This document shows positions 1 to 7,950 of a stretch of 35,945 bases of DNA, piece by piece. Position 1 is the first letter of the stretch, and each line of letters opens with the position of its first letter. The translations under genes and the position numbers were made by a program. This DNA is from Phoronis australis. Lineage: Eukaryota; Phoronida; Phoronidae. The notes under the pieces were generated by a model. The model made no database searches, had not been told where the DNA came from, and saw nothing but the letters and a program-made list of their open reading frames with translations. The stretch covers positions 525,588 to 561,532 of the forward strand of contig NMRA01000280.1 in assembly GCA_002633005.1 (NCBI GenBank), in the 5' to 3' direction.

Positions 1-48
1 GGCGGGAATCCTAAACCCCCCCTTGGTGAAAACGTAGATCCGCCACTG
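1..48. mobile_element. Terminal fragment of a hAT-like MITE
   Basis: The segment ends in GATCCGCCACTG at 37-48, the reverse complement of the CAGTGGCGGATC end that recurs at 2841-2852, 3239-3250 of the 33-kb region, 4573-4584 and 33928-33943. A C-run lies just inside it, as in the other copies. The element is cut by the window edge. Assignment to hAT rests only on the CAGTGGCG-type terminus; no transposase or 8-bp target duplication is visible. Confidence 0.5.
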
Positions 49-291
49 CGAAGATGCTGTGACGGTTGCGCAAAGAACGGGACACAAATTAGGATGTAAC
101 GTGGTCCACAAGGAGAACATTCTCGCATTATTTCCTGCCAATTTTTCAAATCAGCCATGCTTAAATGAGTGATTACACCTCATTGCATACTCAGATGGAA
201 ATATGAAGTTTAGTCGGCGAATGACCAAACAAAATGGTTGTATTTTAGCATGTTACTTAAGTTGCTAACATCGCTAGAAATGGGAACATCC

Positions 292-371
292 CACTATTTC
301 GAAGGTTTACTACTCGAAAGGTTCACTACTTCGACGAATCACCACTCCGAAGATTCGCCGCTCCAAAAATA
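292..371. repeat. 16-bp tandem repeat, five units
   Basis: Five consecutive 16-bp units start at 292, 308, 324, 340 and 356. They follow the pattern CACTACTCCGAAGGTT with 2-6 changes per unit. The period is not a multiple of three and the overlapping open frame is not maintained by it, so coding is unlikely. Apart from this block, 49-470 holds nothing recognisable. Confidence 0.7.
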
Positions 372-470
372 TTTAAACTTTCAAACTCAGATGGGATTTT
401 TAATTTTTTGGACTAGCAAAAATAAACGATATTTCGGTTTTAGATGCACCTGTACAGCGTAAATTGGGTC

Positions 471-1365
471 TATAAATATATCCCTGCGTTACCGGCTTTC
501 GATGCAATAAAGCTAATTAACCGGGCACCGAGGCCGTGTGAGAGCATGCTAATTCAAAGTTTGCTGACAAAAAGATGGCGTAAAACAATAACTCGATTTT
601 ATATTCTATGGTCAGATGTTAGGGTAGTCTTTATTTAGATATACATATACATATACATTATTCGAATAATTGATACTGTACAACTTTTGCCCTGACGGCT
701 CTGTGAAAGGGAACCTTAGTAAGTAGATTTGCAGTTTCGCGGCTAATTCACCAAAGTAATCACGTGCACATTATTTCCTTGGCTCACTAGTATAGTTTAG
801 TTTCCAACTTTGGCTGGTTTTTTCATGAGGCCTTAAGTCCGACTGCAACGGCCCTGATCGCCGCTCCGAGCCACTGGCCGGGATAACAAGCGTCTTGTTT
901 GTTTAGAACTGCAAGTCTAAAACTACAACACACAGCTATATTCTTCTGTCTGTAATTCACCGAAGAATAATTCGAAATAATCACAGACCAGACCCCAAAT
1001 TCCCGCGACCGACCTTGGTAAATTGGCCTACTGAACTTTGTAGGCTACGGTAGCCTACGTTCAAATACCTACAAATTTGTAACATCGAAATAAAACAACA
1101 AGTTTGTTCAACAACTCGATGTGTTTGTAAGGCTTTTACATCGAATTTTGATGATTTATTGTTGTAAAACGACGAATTTGAGCGATAACCTGACACTAGA
1201 AGCGTGTTGTGAACTGCTGAACAGACTGCGTTCGAACCAGTGACGTCAACACCTCCGTTGCCGTCAGGTGTCAGGTGAAAGAACTGAGCTTGCTGTTATC
1301 AGATGGAACTACTCGATCTAAATTGATACAAAGTAGGTTGTTTTCCGGGTGGCATTCTCCTTTAA
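471..1365 (+). mobile_element. Kolobok-like DNA transposon, 5'-truncated copy (copy C)
   Basis: This stretch aligns with the right-hand part of the elements at 9427-12993 and 25492-26455. Shared landmarks are CTGCGTTACCGGCTTT, GAGGCCGTGTGAG, the block around TACAACTTTTGCCC, and ACTACTCGATCTAAATTGAT. It ends in the same right terminus GGGTGGCATTCTCCTTTAA at 1347-1365, closing with TTAA. The left end, including the THAP segment, is absent. No transposase is encoded. The left boundary is approximate because it is set only by where similarity to the other copies fades. Confidence 0.75.
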
Positions 1366-1774
1366 AGTTGATTTCCTTGATGTAGTGCAGATATTTGGTC
1401 TTTTTAATTTCAGTAGTGTTGTCTGATCACTAACGACCCTCAAACTCAATGCAGAAGTTAAACCTGACTTGTAAATGAACCCTTTCGTAGTCCATCTTAG
1501 CAAAACAAAGATCACACTGACATAAATAGGAAAATTTTGTCATAGCAATCATGTCTTTGTCACAGATGACATTGCGACAATATCCTTATGACTGAGCATA
1601 TCGAAAATTAATTCAACAAACTAATTTTTAAACCTAATTTTTACATTGATTTCATTTTTAAGTCACACAATTAGTTTAAGTCGCGTTTTTGAAAAATGAT
1701 AGAAATTCAAAAGGTAACGTTTTGCACAATGTACTGACCGCCCTTTGAAAATTCGGAGCCCTAAGCCATAACAA
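1366..1774. other. AT-rich stretch downstream of the SUEL lectin exon
   Basis: It lies downstream, on the minus strand, of the stop codon of the SUEL-type lectin gene and should hold its 3' UTR. I found no canonical AATAAA or ATTAAA on the minus strand within about 200 bases of the stop, so the 3' end cannot be placed. Nothing else is recognisable. Confidence 0.4.
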
Positions 1775-2107
1775 CTATTTTCTTTCAAAACTGGACTTCG
1801 TAGGCTCATCAGGAATACATTCGTAATTTATCTTCAAAAACTTGTACACATTTCCGCAGCTGTTGTCATCAAAGAAGATATTAGATGCGACCACTTCACA
1901 CGCTTGTTCATTCTTACACTGTCCTTCTACTTTACTCAAGGCATTTTCAGCGTTGGCTTCACAAAGTCTATCTTTAGTCTGTCCAGGAGGCACATTAGGG
2001 CACGTGACATAGTCATCGCGACCCCAGAATACACTTTTTACTTTGATAAGCTCGTATTGCTGACATTCTATCCAACCTTTGTTGCCTTCACATATGGCGT
2101 TATTAGT
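1775..2107 (-). CDS. SUEL-type (D-galactoside/L-rhamnose-binding) lectin, terminal exon
   Basis: The exon encodes 110 residues and a TAG stop (1775-1777). It begins right after a good acceptor (TCTCTTTCAG, ending at 2108). The protein reads TNNAICEGN and shows the SUEL lectin layout: ICEG at the start, VFWGRDDYVTC (family motif YGR, here WGR), KVEGQC, ACEVVASNIFF, DDNSC (family DPC) and YKFLKINYEC (family KYL). Eight cysteines would give four disulfides. The family binds galactose or rhamnose outside the cell. The start is set by splicing: phase 0 joins it exactly to the signal-peptide exon at 5220-5303. An ATG at 2201-2203 in the same frame lies in the intron and would give a protein without a signal peptide. 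Altered sugar-site motifs mean binding specificity is uncertain. The mature protein would be about 120 residues, a single-domain lectin. Confidence 0.85.
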   Translation of the reverse strand, partial: TNNAICEGNKGWIECQQYELIKVKSVFWGRDDYVTCPNVPPGQTKDRLCEANAENALSKVEGQCKNEQACEVVASNIFFDDNSCGNVYKFLKINYECIPDEPTKSSFERK

Positions 2108-2352
2108 CTGAAAGAGATGTTTTTGCAAGAAACGTGAATACACTCTAAGTTCTCGACCGTGTTGTAAAAAATTCAGATTACTTATCCTCTGGGTAAGTTT
2201 CATTATTACACACCAAAAGCATTGGTCAACAATGACAACACACTGGTATGCGCTTGTGCAGGGACGTCAGTGATATTCAGTGTATAAATGTTATGCAACG
2301 AAACTCTGGAATTTGTTGTGTCTTCTCAATACCTTGTGGCTATCTATTTGGA

Positions 2353-2353
2353 N
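2353..2353. other. Single-n assembly join
   Basis: One n interrupts the intron of the SUEL lectin gene. The sequence to its right matches the middle of the hAT-like element at 32301-33250, but the left side does not match the sequence preceding that middle part. The join therefore probably hides missing sequence. Confidence 0.6.
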
Positions 2354-2852
2354 GGTCTTTTGGGCATTTGAAGACTATTTTAAATACGACAAATTTGTTA
2401 AGAATTGATGGCACAGCAAAATATAAGACGTGTAATAAGCATTACAAAAAGAAGTAGGTTTCGCGCGCAAACGCTGTGGACCATAAACAAGTAGGTCTTT
2501 TATTATACATTAGTAGTGAAGTCGTGGTGGTGTAGTGGTAGCGCACACGCGCTCTATCCGCCAGGTCGTGAGTGCGAATCTTAGGTGCGGTTTGCTATTT
2601 GACTCGTTCTCCGTTTTTTGCCTTTTTTCCGTTTTCTTTTTTTGCCCTTTTTCTTGGATAATACTTCAGGAATCAAGGAAAATGCTTCATTTTTAGAGGT
2701 AAAAACAGAAAAATATCCTGGGCGGCAAACCCCCCTCCCGACCTCCCCCCCATTCAGTGCTATGCGCATCTACAATCATGTTTCAGTTTGCGCAAATGCT
2801 TACAGCCGGACAAAATGTTGGCCCCCCTTGTGATATCCTAGATCCGCCACTG
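2354..2852 (+). mobile_element. hAT-like MITE carrying a tRNA-derived SINE (copy 1, truncated at the gap)
   Basis: It is homologous along its length to 32823-33250, from GGTCTTTTGGG to the shared end GATCCGCCACTG (2841-2852). Both copies hold a tRNA-like block: box A TGGTGTAGTGG at 2528-2538 and a degenerate box B near 2569-2581, followed by T-rich sequence. The left end is lost at the n in 2353. It sits inside the ~3.1-kb intron of the minus-strand SUEL lectin gene. Superfamily assignment rests on the terminus only. Confidence 0.65.
2521..2600 (+). repeat. tRNA-derived SINE head
   Basis: Pol III promoter-like boxes are visible: box A TGGTGTAGTGG at 2528, and a box B-like GAGTGCGAATC about 41 bases on. 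The copy at 32981 has a better box B (GAGTTCGAGTC). The anticodon region does not fold as a normal tRNA, so this is a SINE head or tRNA fossil and not a working tRNA gene. Confidence 0.6.
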
Positions 2853-3189
2853 TTTTTACATAGAATTTCATAATGATTTCAATTACATGTTTTGACTTCT
2901 CGTTAATACAACTTGTAGGTCAATTTGCATTACTTTTTTAAGATAGTTTTAATCTCGTAGCTGTTTTGCACGACACCACGCGTGGTTTCCTTTTCTACAT
3001 TCATTTCTCTCCCCTCTCCCCATACTGATATGTTTTTTTCTGCTCTTTCTTTGTAATTTTATGTACGATCATATACATATTACATGTGTGCATATTACCG
3101 TCATTTATGTCTGGGAGTCCTTTAAAGGGTCTTTGATAATGTATCTTTTAAACCGTTTGCAGAATTCTCATGAAAATTTATAGACGTGT
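2853..3189. other. Intronic stretch, nothing recognised
   Basis: AT-rich sequence inside the SUEL lectin intron, with a short pyrimidine-rich tract near 3000-3050. No conserved exon, repeat or RNA gene is apparent. Confidence 0.4.
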
Positions 3190-4260
3190 TTCTGCAAAAT
3201 GGTGACAGAAGCGGCAATTGCTTTCTGATGGATCCGACAACTGATGTGCCTACAAGTGGCATTTTTTTACATTCATCGCCATAACTGCTCAGTTCTGTGA
3301 CGTAATTACCCCTTTTATTAAGACGACAATGACATTTTCCCAATTTCGAATGGGTTTGGCACAGTCTGAGCACCCTATTGGCAATTTTCATATTTTTTGA
3401 GTTTTTGGTGCCTTGGCCAATCTGCTGTTAGGATCACTATAAAATTTAGACAGATACAGTATTGAAGAGAGCACGGCTGACATTGATTTTCAGACCAGTT
3501 GGAATACTGTGATGCCTCCTAGTGGCAATTTTGACTTGTTGTCTTTGCCTCAATATCTATCAAGACGTTCATTAATGGATGAACACGAAATTTTGTTTAT
3601 CTATTCCCACTGAATAGAGCATGGCTGGCACTGACTGGGATAAGTCTGACAGCTACAGCATACCCTGGTGATAATTTTAGTTTCAATACCTATGCCTCAC
3701 GATCTTCCAAGTTTCTTGACGGATTTTAATTAAATTTGGCTTATAGGTATCTTTTAAGGAGACAATGACAATATCCCTTTTTAGATGGCTTTGGCTTATT
3801 TTGGATGACCGAGTTGCCATTTTTATTGTTTTTTTTTTTTGGCGTCTGCATATCTACCTGTCAAACCACTCATAGAGTCGCCATGAAAATTGGAGTGTGC
3901 TCCTACTGGGAAGAGAACCACAATTCTGTTTTTGCCTGTGGCTCAATGTTTATTAAATTCCTTTATGGATTTCTATGAACTTTGGTATGCGTTTGTATAA
4001 CATGTATGTGTTTCTATTGAGGAGACAACAACTGACATGGATTTTGGGACAAATCCGTCGACTGTAGAGTCCCCCTATATAGTGGGAATTTCGCTTTTCT
4101 TTGCTTTTGCCTTGATATCTACCAAATTTAATGGGTGTTCATGAAATTTGAACAATAGCGTATTGCCATAAAAGTGACAGCACCTATCACATTTGAGATG
4201 AATACTGCGCCCCCTTGAGGCCTTTTTTATTAATTTTGTGTCTATTCTCTCTATCCTTCA
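3190..4260. repeat. Degenerate tandem repeat array, period about 120-146 bp
   Basis: A recurring block reads roughly 'AGTGGCAATTTTGxC ... TTGCCTCAATATCTATCAA ... TTCATGAAATTTG'. Its AGTGGCAATT-like anchor appears near 3255, 3378, 3521, 3667, 3811, 4081 and 4211, with one unit near 3920 poorly aligned. Each unit is preceded by a 'GAGACAATGACA'-like segment. Units are highly diverged. The array lies in the SUEL lectin intron. The open frames inside it are not conserved between units. Confidence 0.55.
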
Positions 4261-4271
4261 ATGAATGATCT

Positions 4272-4584
4272 CAGAGGCGGATCCAGGATTTTGAGTTAGG
4301 GGGGGCAGGGCACACTAATAAGCAGCATTTCGGCAGATGCGCGCGCCCAGCCTAAAATCTGGGGATGCAGGGGTCTCGAATTCTTAGGTTTGCGGGCATG
4401 CTGACTAAAAAAAAAACGGTAAACGGGTTTATTCAGGGCCTATGCGTTGTTTATTCACCCACCAAGCCCCCTGGTTGCGCGCATGTGCTAGTCAGCAAAA
4501 GGCACCCGAACTCACAAATGGGATCTGGTAGAATTTTAGGGGGGCCATGGCCCCCTTGGGCCCCCCCCCCTAAATCCGCCACTG
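4272..4584. mobile_element. hAT-like MITE, about 313 bp
   Basis: The left end CAGAGGCGGATCCAGG (4272) and right end TAAATCCGCCACTG (to 4584) are inverted copies of the CAGTGGCGGATC terminus. G-rich and C-rich tracts lie just inside the two ends, as in related copies. The flanks do not show a clear 8-bp target duplication, so the copy is old or its ends are slightly off. No coding capacity is seen. Confidence 0.6.
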
Positions 4585-4740
4585 AGTCTGGCAGATATGT
4601 TCCTGTTGACAATACGTTGTTGACTGGCTTTTTACCTCCGAGATGCTGTTTTGAAGCTACAATTCGCACTTTTTAAATCAATGCTGAAAACGAAAATCGA
4701 ATTGGAAATTTTAGTTTCATAAATTGATCTCTTTATACAT

Positions 4741-4880
4741 GGGCGGCGCACCATAGGGGGCTGGGAGGCTATAGCCCCCACTTTTTCAGTGGCGGGTACG
4801 ACGCACATGGTCTATAGGGGGTGCACCACAAGGGGGCTGAGAGGGCTTTTGCCCTCACTTTTTTCAGTGCTGCGTCGCCC
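4741..4880. repeat. Two-unit direct repeat, offset 75 bp
   Basis: Two related units start near 4745 and 4820. Each runs from a G-C-rich GGYGCACCA block through AGGGGGCTG to a CACTTTTTTCAGTG-type end. A related fragment (AGGGGGCTATACGCCTATAGCCCT) appears near 24919. The pattern resembles ends of short DNA transposons, but boundaries are not clear. Confidence 0.45.
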
Positions 4881-5219
4881 ATGTTATACCCCTTACTATT
4901 TCTGTAACCAACTTTAATCAGGCATATAATGACCTAGTTTTCTTGAGTCTGCACTGTATGCAATGCATATGATGGGCGCATGTCAACGCTCCTTGTTACT
5001 TTCTTACAAGAATCAAATGGTCAAAATTCAAGCATTCCCAAAACTGGAAATTTATGTTGGAATATGTCAACACCATTTTTACGGCGTCTGCCGGAGTTGT
5101 TTCACTTGTTTGTTGTTTTTTGCCTGTGAAAGTTGTGGATATGTTCTATGCACCCCTTGACATATCTTTATCTGGGTTGACTCTTAATTTAGCTTTTTGT
5201 TCTAAATCAATGTACTCAC

Positions 5220-5303
5220 CGACGGTGTGGGAGGCGGGGGAGGCGGTTGTGCCGAAGTGCAGACAATGACAGTAAAAACCCAGAGAACCACCTTCAGCAC
5301 CAT
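5220..5303 (-). CDS. SUEL-type lectin, first exon (signal peptide)
   Basis: The ATG is at 5303-5301. The exon encodes 28 residues, beginning MVLKVVLWVFTVIVCTSA followed by Q, six prolines and TPS. That is a textbook signal peptide with likely cleavage after TSA. It ends at a strong donor (G|GTGAGTA, intron from 5219) in phase 0. The next minus-strand exon with a matching phase is the SUEL lectin exon at 1775-2107, which lacks its own signal. Joined, they give a 138-residue secreted single-domain lectin with a short proline linker. A TATA box lies 48-54 bases upstream. An overlapping longer frame starting at 5334 is out of frame with the signal peptide and starts upstream of the predicted transcription start. 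Linking the two exons is inference; transcript data are not available here. Confidence 0.75.
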
Positions 5304-5350
5304 GGTAAATGTACAATCTGCTGGTTTCATGCAAGACAGAGACTCAACAT

Positions 5351-5357
5351 TTATATA
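5351..5357 (-). promoter_or_regulatory. TATA box of the SUEL lectin gene
   Basis: On the minus strand the sequence reads CCCTATATAAATG. At the usual 25-31 base spacing it would start transcription near 5326, giving a short 5' UTR of about 23 bases before the ATG at 5303. Confidence 0.65.
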
Positions 5358-5920
5358 GGGGCTATTATTGTGAAATCTAAATTACAGGATGCCTAACAAG
5401 TGTACTCACACTTCAACTAACTATATATGCGTTTGTTTTAACAACAAGATTATTGGTTGGATTCATAAAGGGATGATAAAAAGAGGAATTAAGCCTCTAA
5501 ACCAACATACATTTTGGTGAATATTTGTGAATTGTTTTTTACTTCCGTGGGTTTTGTTTTCCAAAACTGTTTTTTACCATTCCTATCCGTACAGAATACG
5601 TGAAGGCTCTCGCACCTATACTTCACAGTATGGTGTAACCGCACAGCAGGCCCGAACCCAGAGTCTGATGCACGGAAGAAATGAATCCTGCGATGCGCTG
5701 AATTGTGAGGAAATTTTCGGGACACCCTGGATTGTGACATACATACTGAGTACTATAGCACAGATTTATGAGGATTAATTGCATGTTGTACGCCATCAAG
5801 TTTATGTGATGTAGGTCACGTGCGACCAGCACTGTTGCAGTGATAAATCCTTTCATGTATTCAGCTTTGTTTAATATGTTAACAACATGCATGCAAATTA
5901 AAAAATACTCATTGAATGAA

Positions 5921-5981
5921 ATTTTAGGAGAAATCGGAAATAATCCCAGGNATTTTAGGAGAAATCGGAAATAATCTCAGG
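5921..5981. repeat. 30-bp direct repeat on both sides of the n at 5951
   Basis: ATTTTAGGAGAAATCGGAAA and the next ten bases occur at 5921-5950 and again at 5952-5981, differing at one base, with the single n exactly between them. This is best explained as an unmerged contig overlap and not as biology. Confidence 0.7.
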
Positions 5982-6090
5982 ACCAGTCAGATTCTGAGAG
6001 TAATCAGAAGCTGTTCATGTTTGCAAAACCATGAAAAACATTAGTTCCGTCGACATGATGTGAACCGTGTCAGAAGTTGACTGTGGGTTT

Positions 6091-6237
6091 GATTAAAAGG
6101 TAGCTATGCTTTGAGATTGCGCGTAGATGGAGAGAGAACGATTAAAAGGTAGCTATGCTTTGAGATTGCGCGTAGATGGAGAGAGAACGATTAAAAGGTA
6201 GCTATGCTTTGAGATTGCGCGTAGATGGAGAGAGAAA
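6091..6237. repeat. 49-bp tandem repeat, three units
   Basis: Three nearly identical 49-bp units begin GATTAAAAGGTAGC at 6091, 6140 and 6189. The third differs only at its last base, and a partial fourth (GATTAAA) follows. Near-identity points to recent expansion. Confidence 0.9.
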
Positions 6238-6379
6238 GATTAAATCCAGTATTATGCTTTATATGACAACCACTACTTAAACCAAGTGATACCGATTGTT
6301 AATTAAGTAATTTAACAATAAAGAACAGTAACTAGGCTAGCGCCCTCAATTAACTTTAAATAATCAAAAGTCTTATTTC

Positions 6380-6589
6380 CTATCCAAGCTGTAGGACTCG
6401 ACACTTGTTGGATGACAGTCCAGTTGGTGAATCTTTAGGCCTACACACTGTACTGCGACAGCGTACTTGCTGGTCACAGTCCTTCGGGACACAACACTTG
6501 CAAGGAGTATCTTCTACCAACGATTCCTCTTGCTGGTCACAGTCTCTTGTGACGCAACACTTGCAGCCAGTATCTTCTACGCACGATTT
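6380..6589 (-). CDS. Cys-rich 21-residue repeat open frame (possible exon or decaying gene)
   Basis: On the minus strand the 63-bp repeats read as 21-residue units of the form VEDTxCKCCVxxDCDQQEESL, with a CxCCxxxxC core, followed by a Cys-containing tail and a TAG at 6380-6382. Two units are open. A third, upstream at about 6594-6650, has the same DTAYMCCVTRDCGQQ pattern but is cut off by an in-frame TAA (6590-6592). No start codon, signal peptide or convincing acceptor is seen. I do not recognise the family. It could be a small secreted cysteine-rich protein, a relic, or a minisatellite that happens to be open. The plus-strand frame is also open, but only the minus strand gives regular cysteines. 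Confidence 0.3.
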   Translation of the reverse strand, partial: KSCVEDTGCKCCVTRDCDQQEESLVEDTPCKCCVPKDCDQQVRCRSTVCRPKDSPTGLSSNKCRVLQLG

Positions 6590-6656
6590 TTATTGCTGAC
6601 CACAGTCTCTAGTGACACAACACATGTAGGCTGTATCTTACCACCCAATTTTTGCT
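6468..6656. repeat. 63-bp tandem repeat, three units
   Basis: Units begin TGCTGGTCACAGTC or TGCTGACCACAGTC at 6468, 6531 and 6594, exactly 63 bp apart. A more diverged unit may precede them from about 6405. The period is 21 codons and matches the Cys-rich minus-strand frame. Confidence 0.85.
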
Positions 6657-6770
6657 TGGGAAATGCCAAATTGGATCAAGGCCTCATTAAACCGATTACG
6701 TAACGATTTGTGCCGTCATTGTCACTTCCTTCCGGTAGGCGGATGATGTCTCTTCCGGTTGCACCCATTA

Positions 6771-6809
6771 CACGTGATCTTTGACCTTTCACCTTTGACC
6801 TATGACCTA
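6771..6809. promoter_or_regulatory. Array of five nuclear-receptor half-sites (DR1 spacing) next to an E-box
   Basis: On the minus strand, AGGTCA, AGGTCA, AGGTGA, AGGTCA and AGATCA follow one another at 7-bp spacing, which is the DR1 arrangement used by HNF4, RXR and COUP-TF type receptors. The last half-site overlaps a CACGTG E-box (6771-6776 region). It lies about 1.4 kb upstream of the TATA box of the minus-strand SUEL lectin gene. Binding is inference; a 7-bp microsatellite would look the same. Confidence 0.45.
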
Positions 6810-7765
6810 GGTGGCTCCCAAACAGGTCGCTTAAACAATCTACTATACCGCTACTCTGAAAATAGAATCTTCGGAATAACGGTCCTTCGGTGTTATTGAT
6901 TTAAAAAAAAACATCCAGGTGATAACAATTGCGTTTTCATCAATGGTGTTAAGAGTATATTAGTGATTCGGAAAAGAATACAATGCCAATTAAAAACACA
7001 TACACGATTCAGAACTACGACAAAGGTTTCAAAGGATTAGTTTGTCATGGTGCGATTAGTTGACATTGTTGACTTACTCATTTCGAGAGAGCCGATTTCA
7101 ATTTTCTTGATGGATAATTTACAAAAACGTATCGCTTTCTTCACCGTCTTATAGCAGTGGTGAGAATTTATTTTACCGTGTTTGATAACAAGTTTACATA
7201 TGTTGCTTCGGTTTTGATTCCTTTATAAGTTCCCATTCTATTTTAGGCTTCGTTTTTAGTGTACATTTTGAAGAGGTAAGATATATGCATGCGAAATAAT
7301 CACATACCCAGTTGCAAAATACGAACTGGGATGGTGTGTCGGGAGGCGCAAATCAAAGCATAATAAAATTCGACACTTTTTTAACAGCTGTAAAAGTGTG
7401 GTTGCAAACTGTACAGTCGAATGACACCAGACGATTACAAGTAAACACATACAACTGCTTGGAGTGCATGACAATCTTTAGGCACGAGGGTACAACTAAT
7501 GTTGTTAAAGATCGAAGTAAGCCGATATATGCTACCGCACTGAGCCATCGACACTACAAACACTAAAACGTTAAGAAACAATGTAACTGCTTGGTCAATA
7601 GTCAGATACATTGTGCCTACTATTTTGAGAACCAACTCTATCCCATGAACAACGGGCATTAAAAATGAAGACACGTTATAACGGAATACTCGGAGATAAT
7701 CTGTCCTAGATGCCGTTCATTGAAGTGTCTTTGTATTGTAAATTTCATGTAGATATATATTAAAG
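6810..7765. other. Stretch without recognised genes
   Basis: An A-run lies near 6903. Two overlapping minus-strand frames around 7256-7674 include one hydrophobic segment but no recognisable domain, start context or splice structure. I do not call a gene. Confidence 0.35.
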
Positions 7766-7950
7766 GCGAATAAATACACAAAACGTACCGAAAGTGGCGT
7801 ACATGAAGTAATATCCCACGAGACATTATTCCGCATATCGACCGAGACCGAAGGTCGAGGTCTACAATGTATAAGAGGAATAATGTCGGGTGGGACATTA
7901 CTTCATGTACGCCAATCGACGTATACGTTTTGTATTTATCCCATACGCTT
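7766..7950. mobile_element. Hairpin MITE with long inverted repeats
   Basis: The left arm (about 7766-7837) and right arm (about 7876-7950) are imperfect inverted copies. The best-matched part is GGCGTACATGAAGTAAT at 7796 and its complement ending at 7913. Outer parts around ACAAAACGTA also pair. The loop contains the inverted GACCGAGACC/GGTCGAGGTC region. No coding sequence. A short related outer end (GCGTATGGGATAAA) recurs near 8504. Confidence 0.7.

Noticed and set aside
2521-2600. A functional tRNA gene
   Set aside because: Box A and a box B-like element are present, but the anticodon arm does not fold and the unit recurs inside a MITE, so it is a SINE head.
3122-3391. Minus-strand 89-residue frame as a Cys-containing protein
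   Set aside because: It overlaps the degenerate tandem array and is not conserved between units.
5146-5334. Minus-strand 62-residue frame starting at 5334
   Set aside because: It starts upstream of the predicted transcription start and is out of frame with the signal-peptide frame from 5303, which has far better support.
7256-7674. A membrane-protein gene on the minus strand
   Set aside because: Two overlapping frames contain hydrophobic residues but no family signature, no consistent splice sites and no start context.
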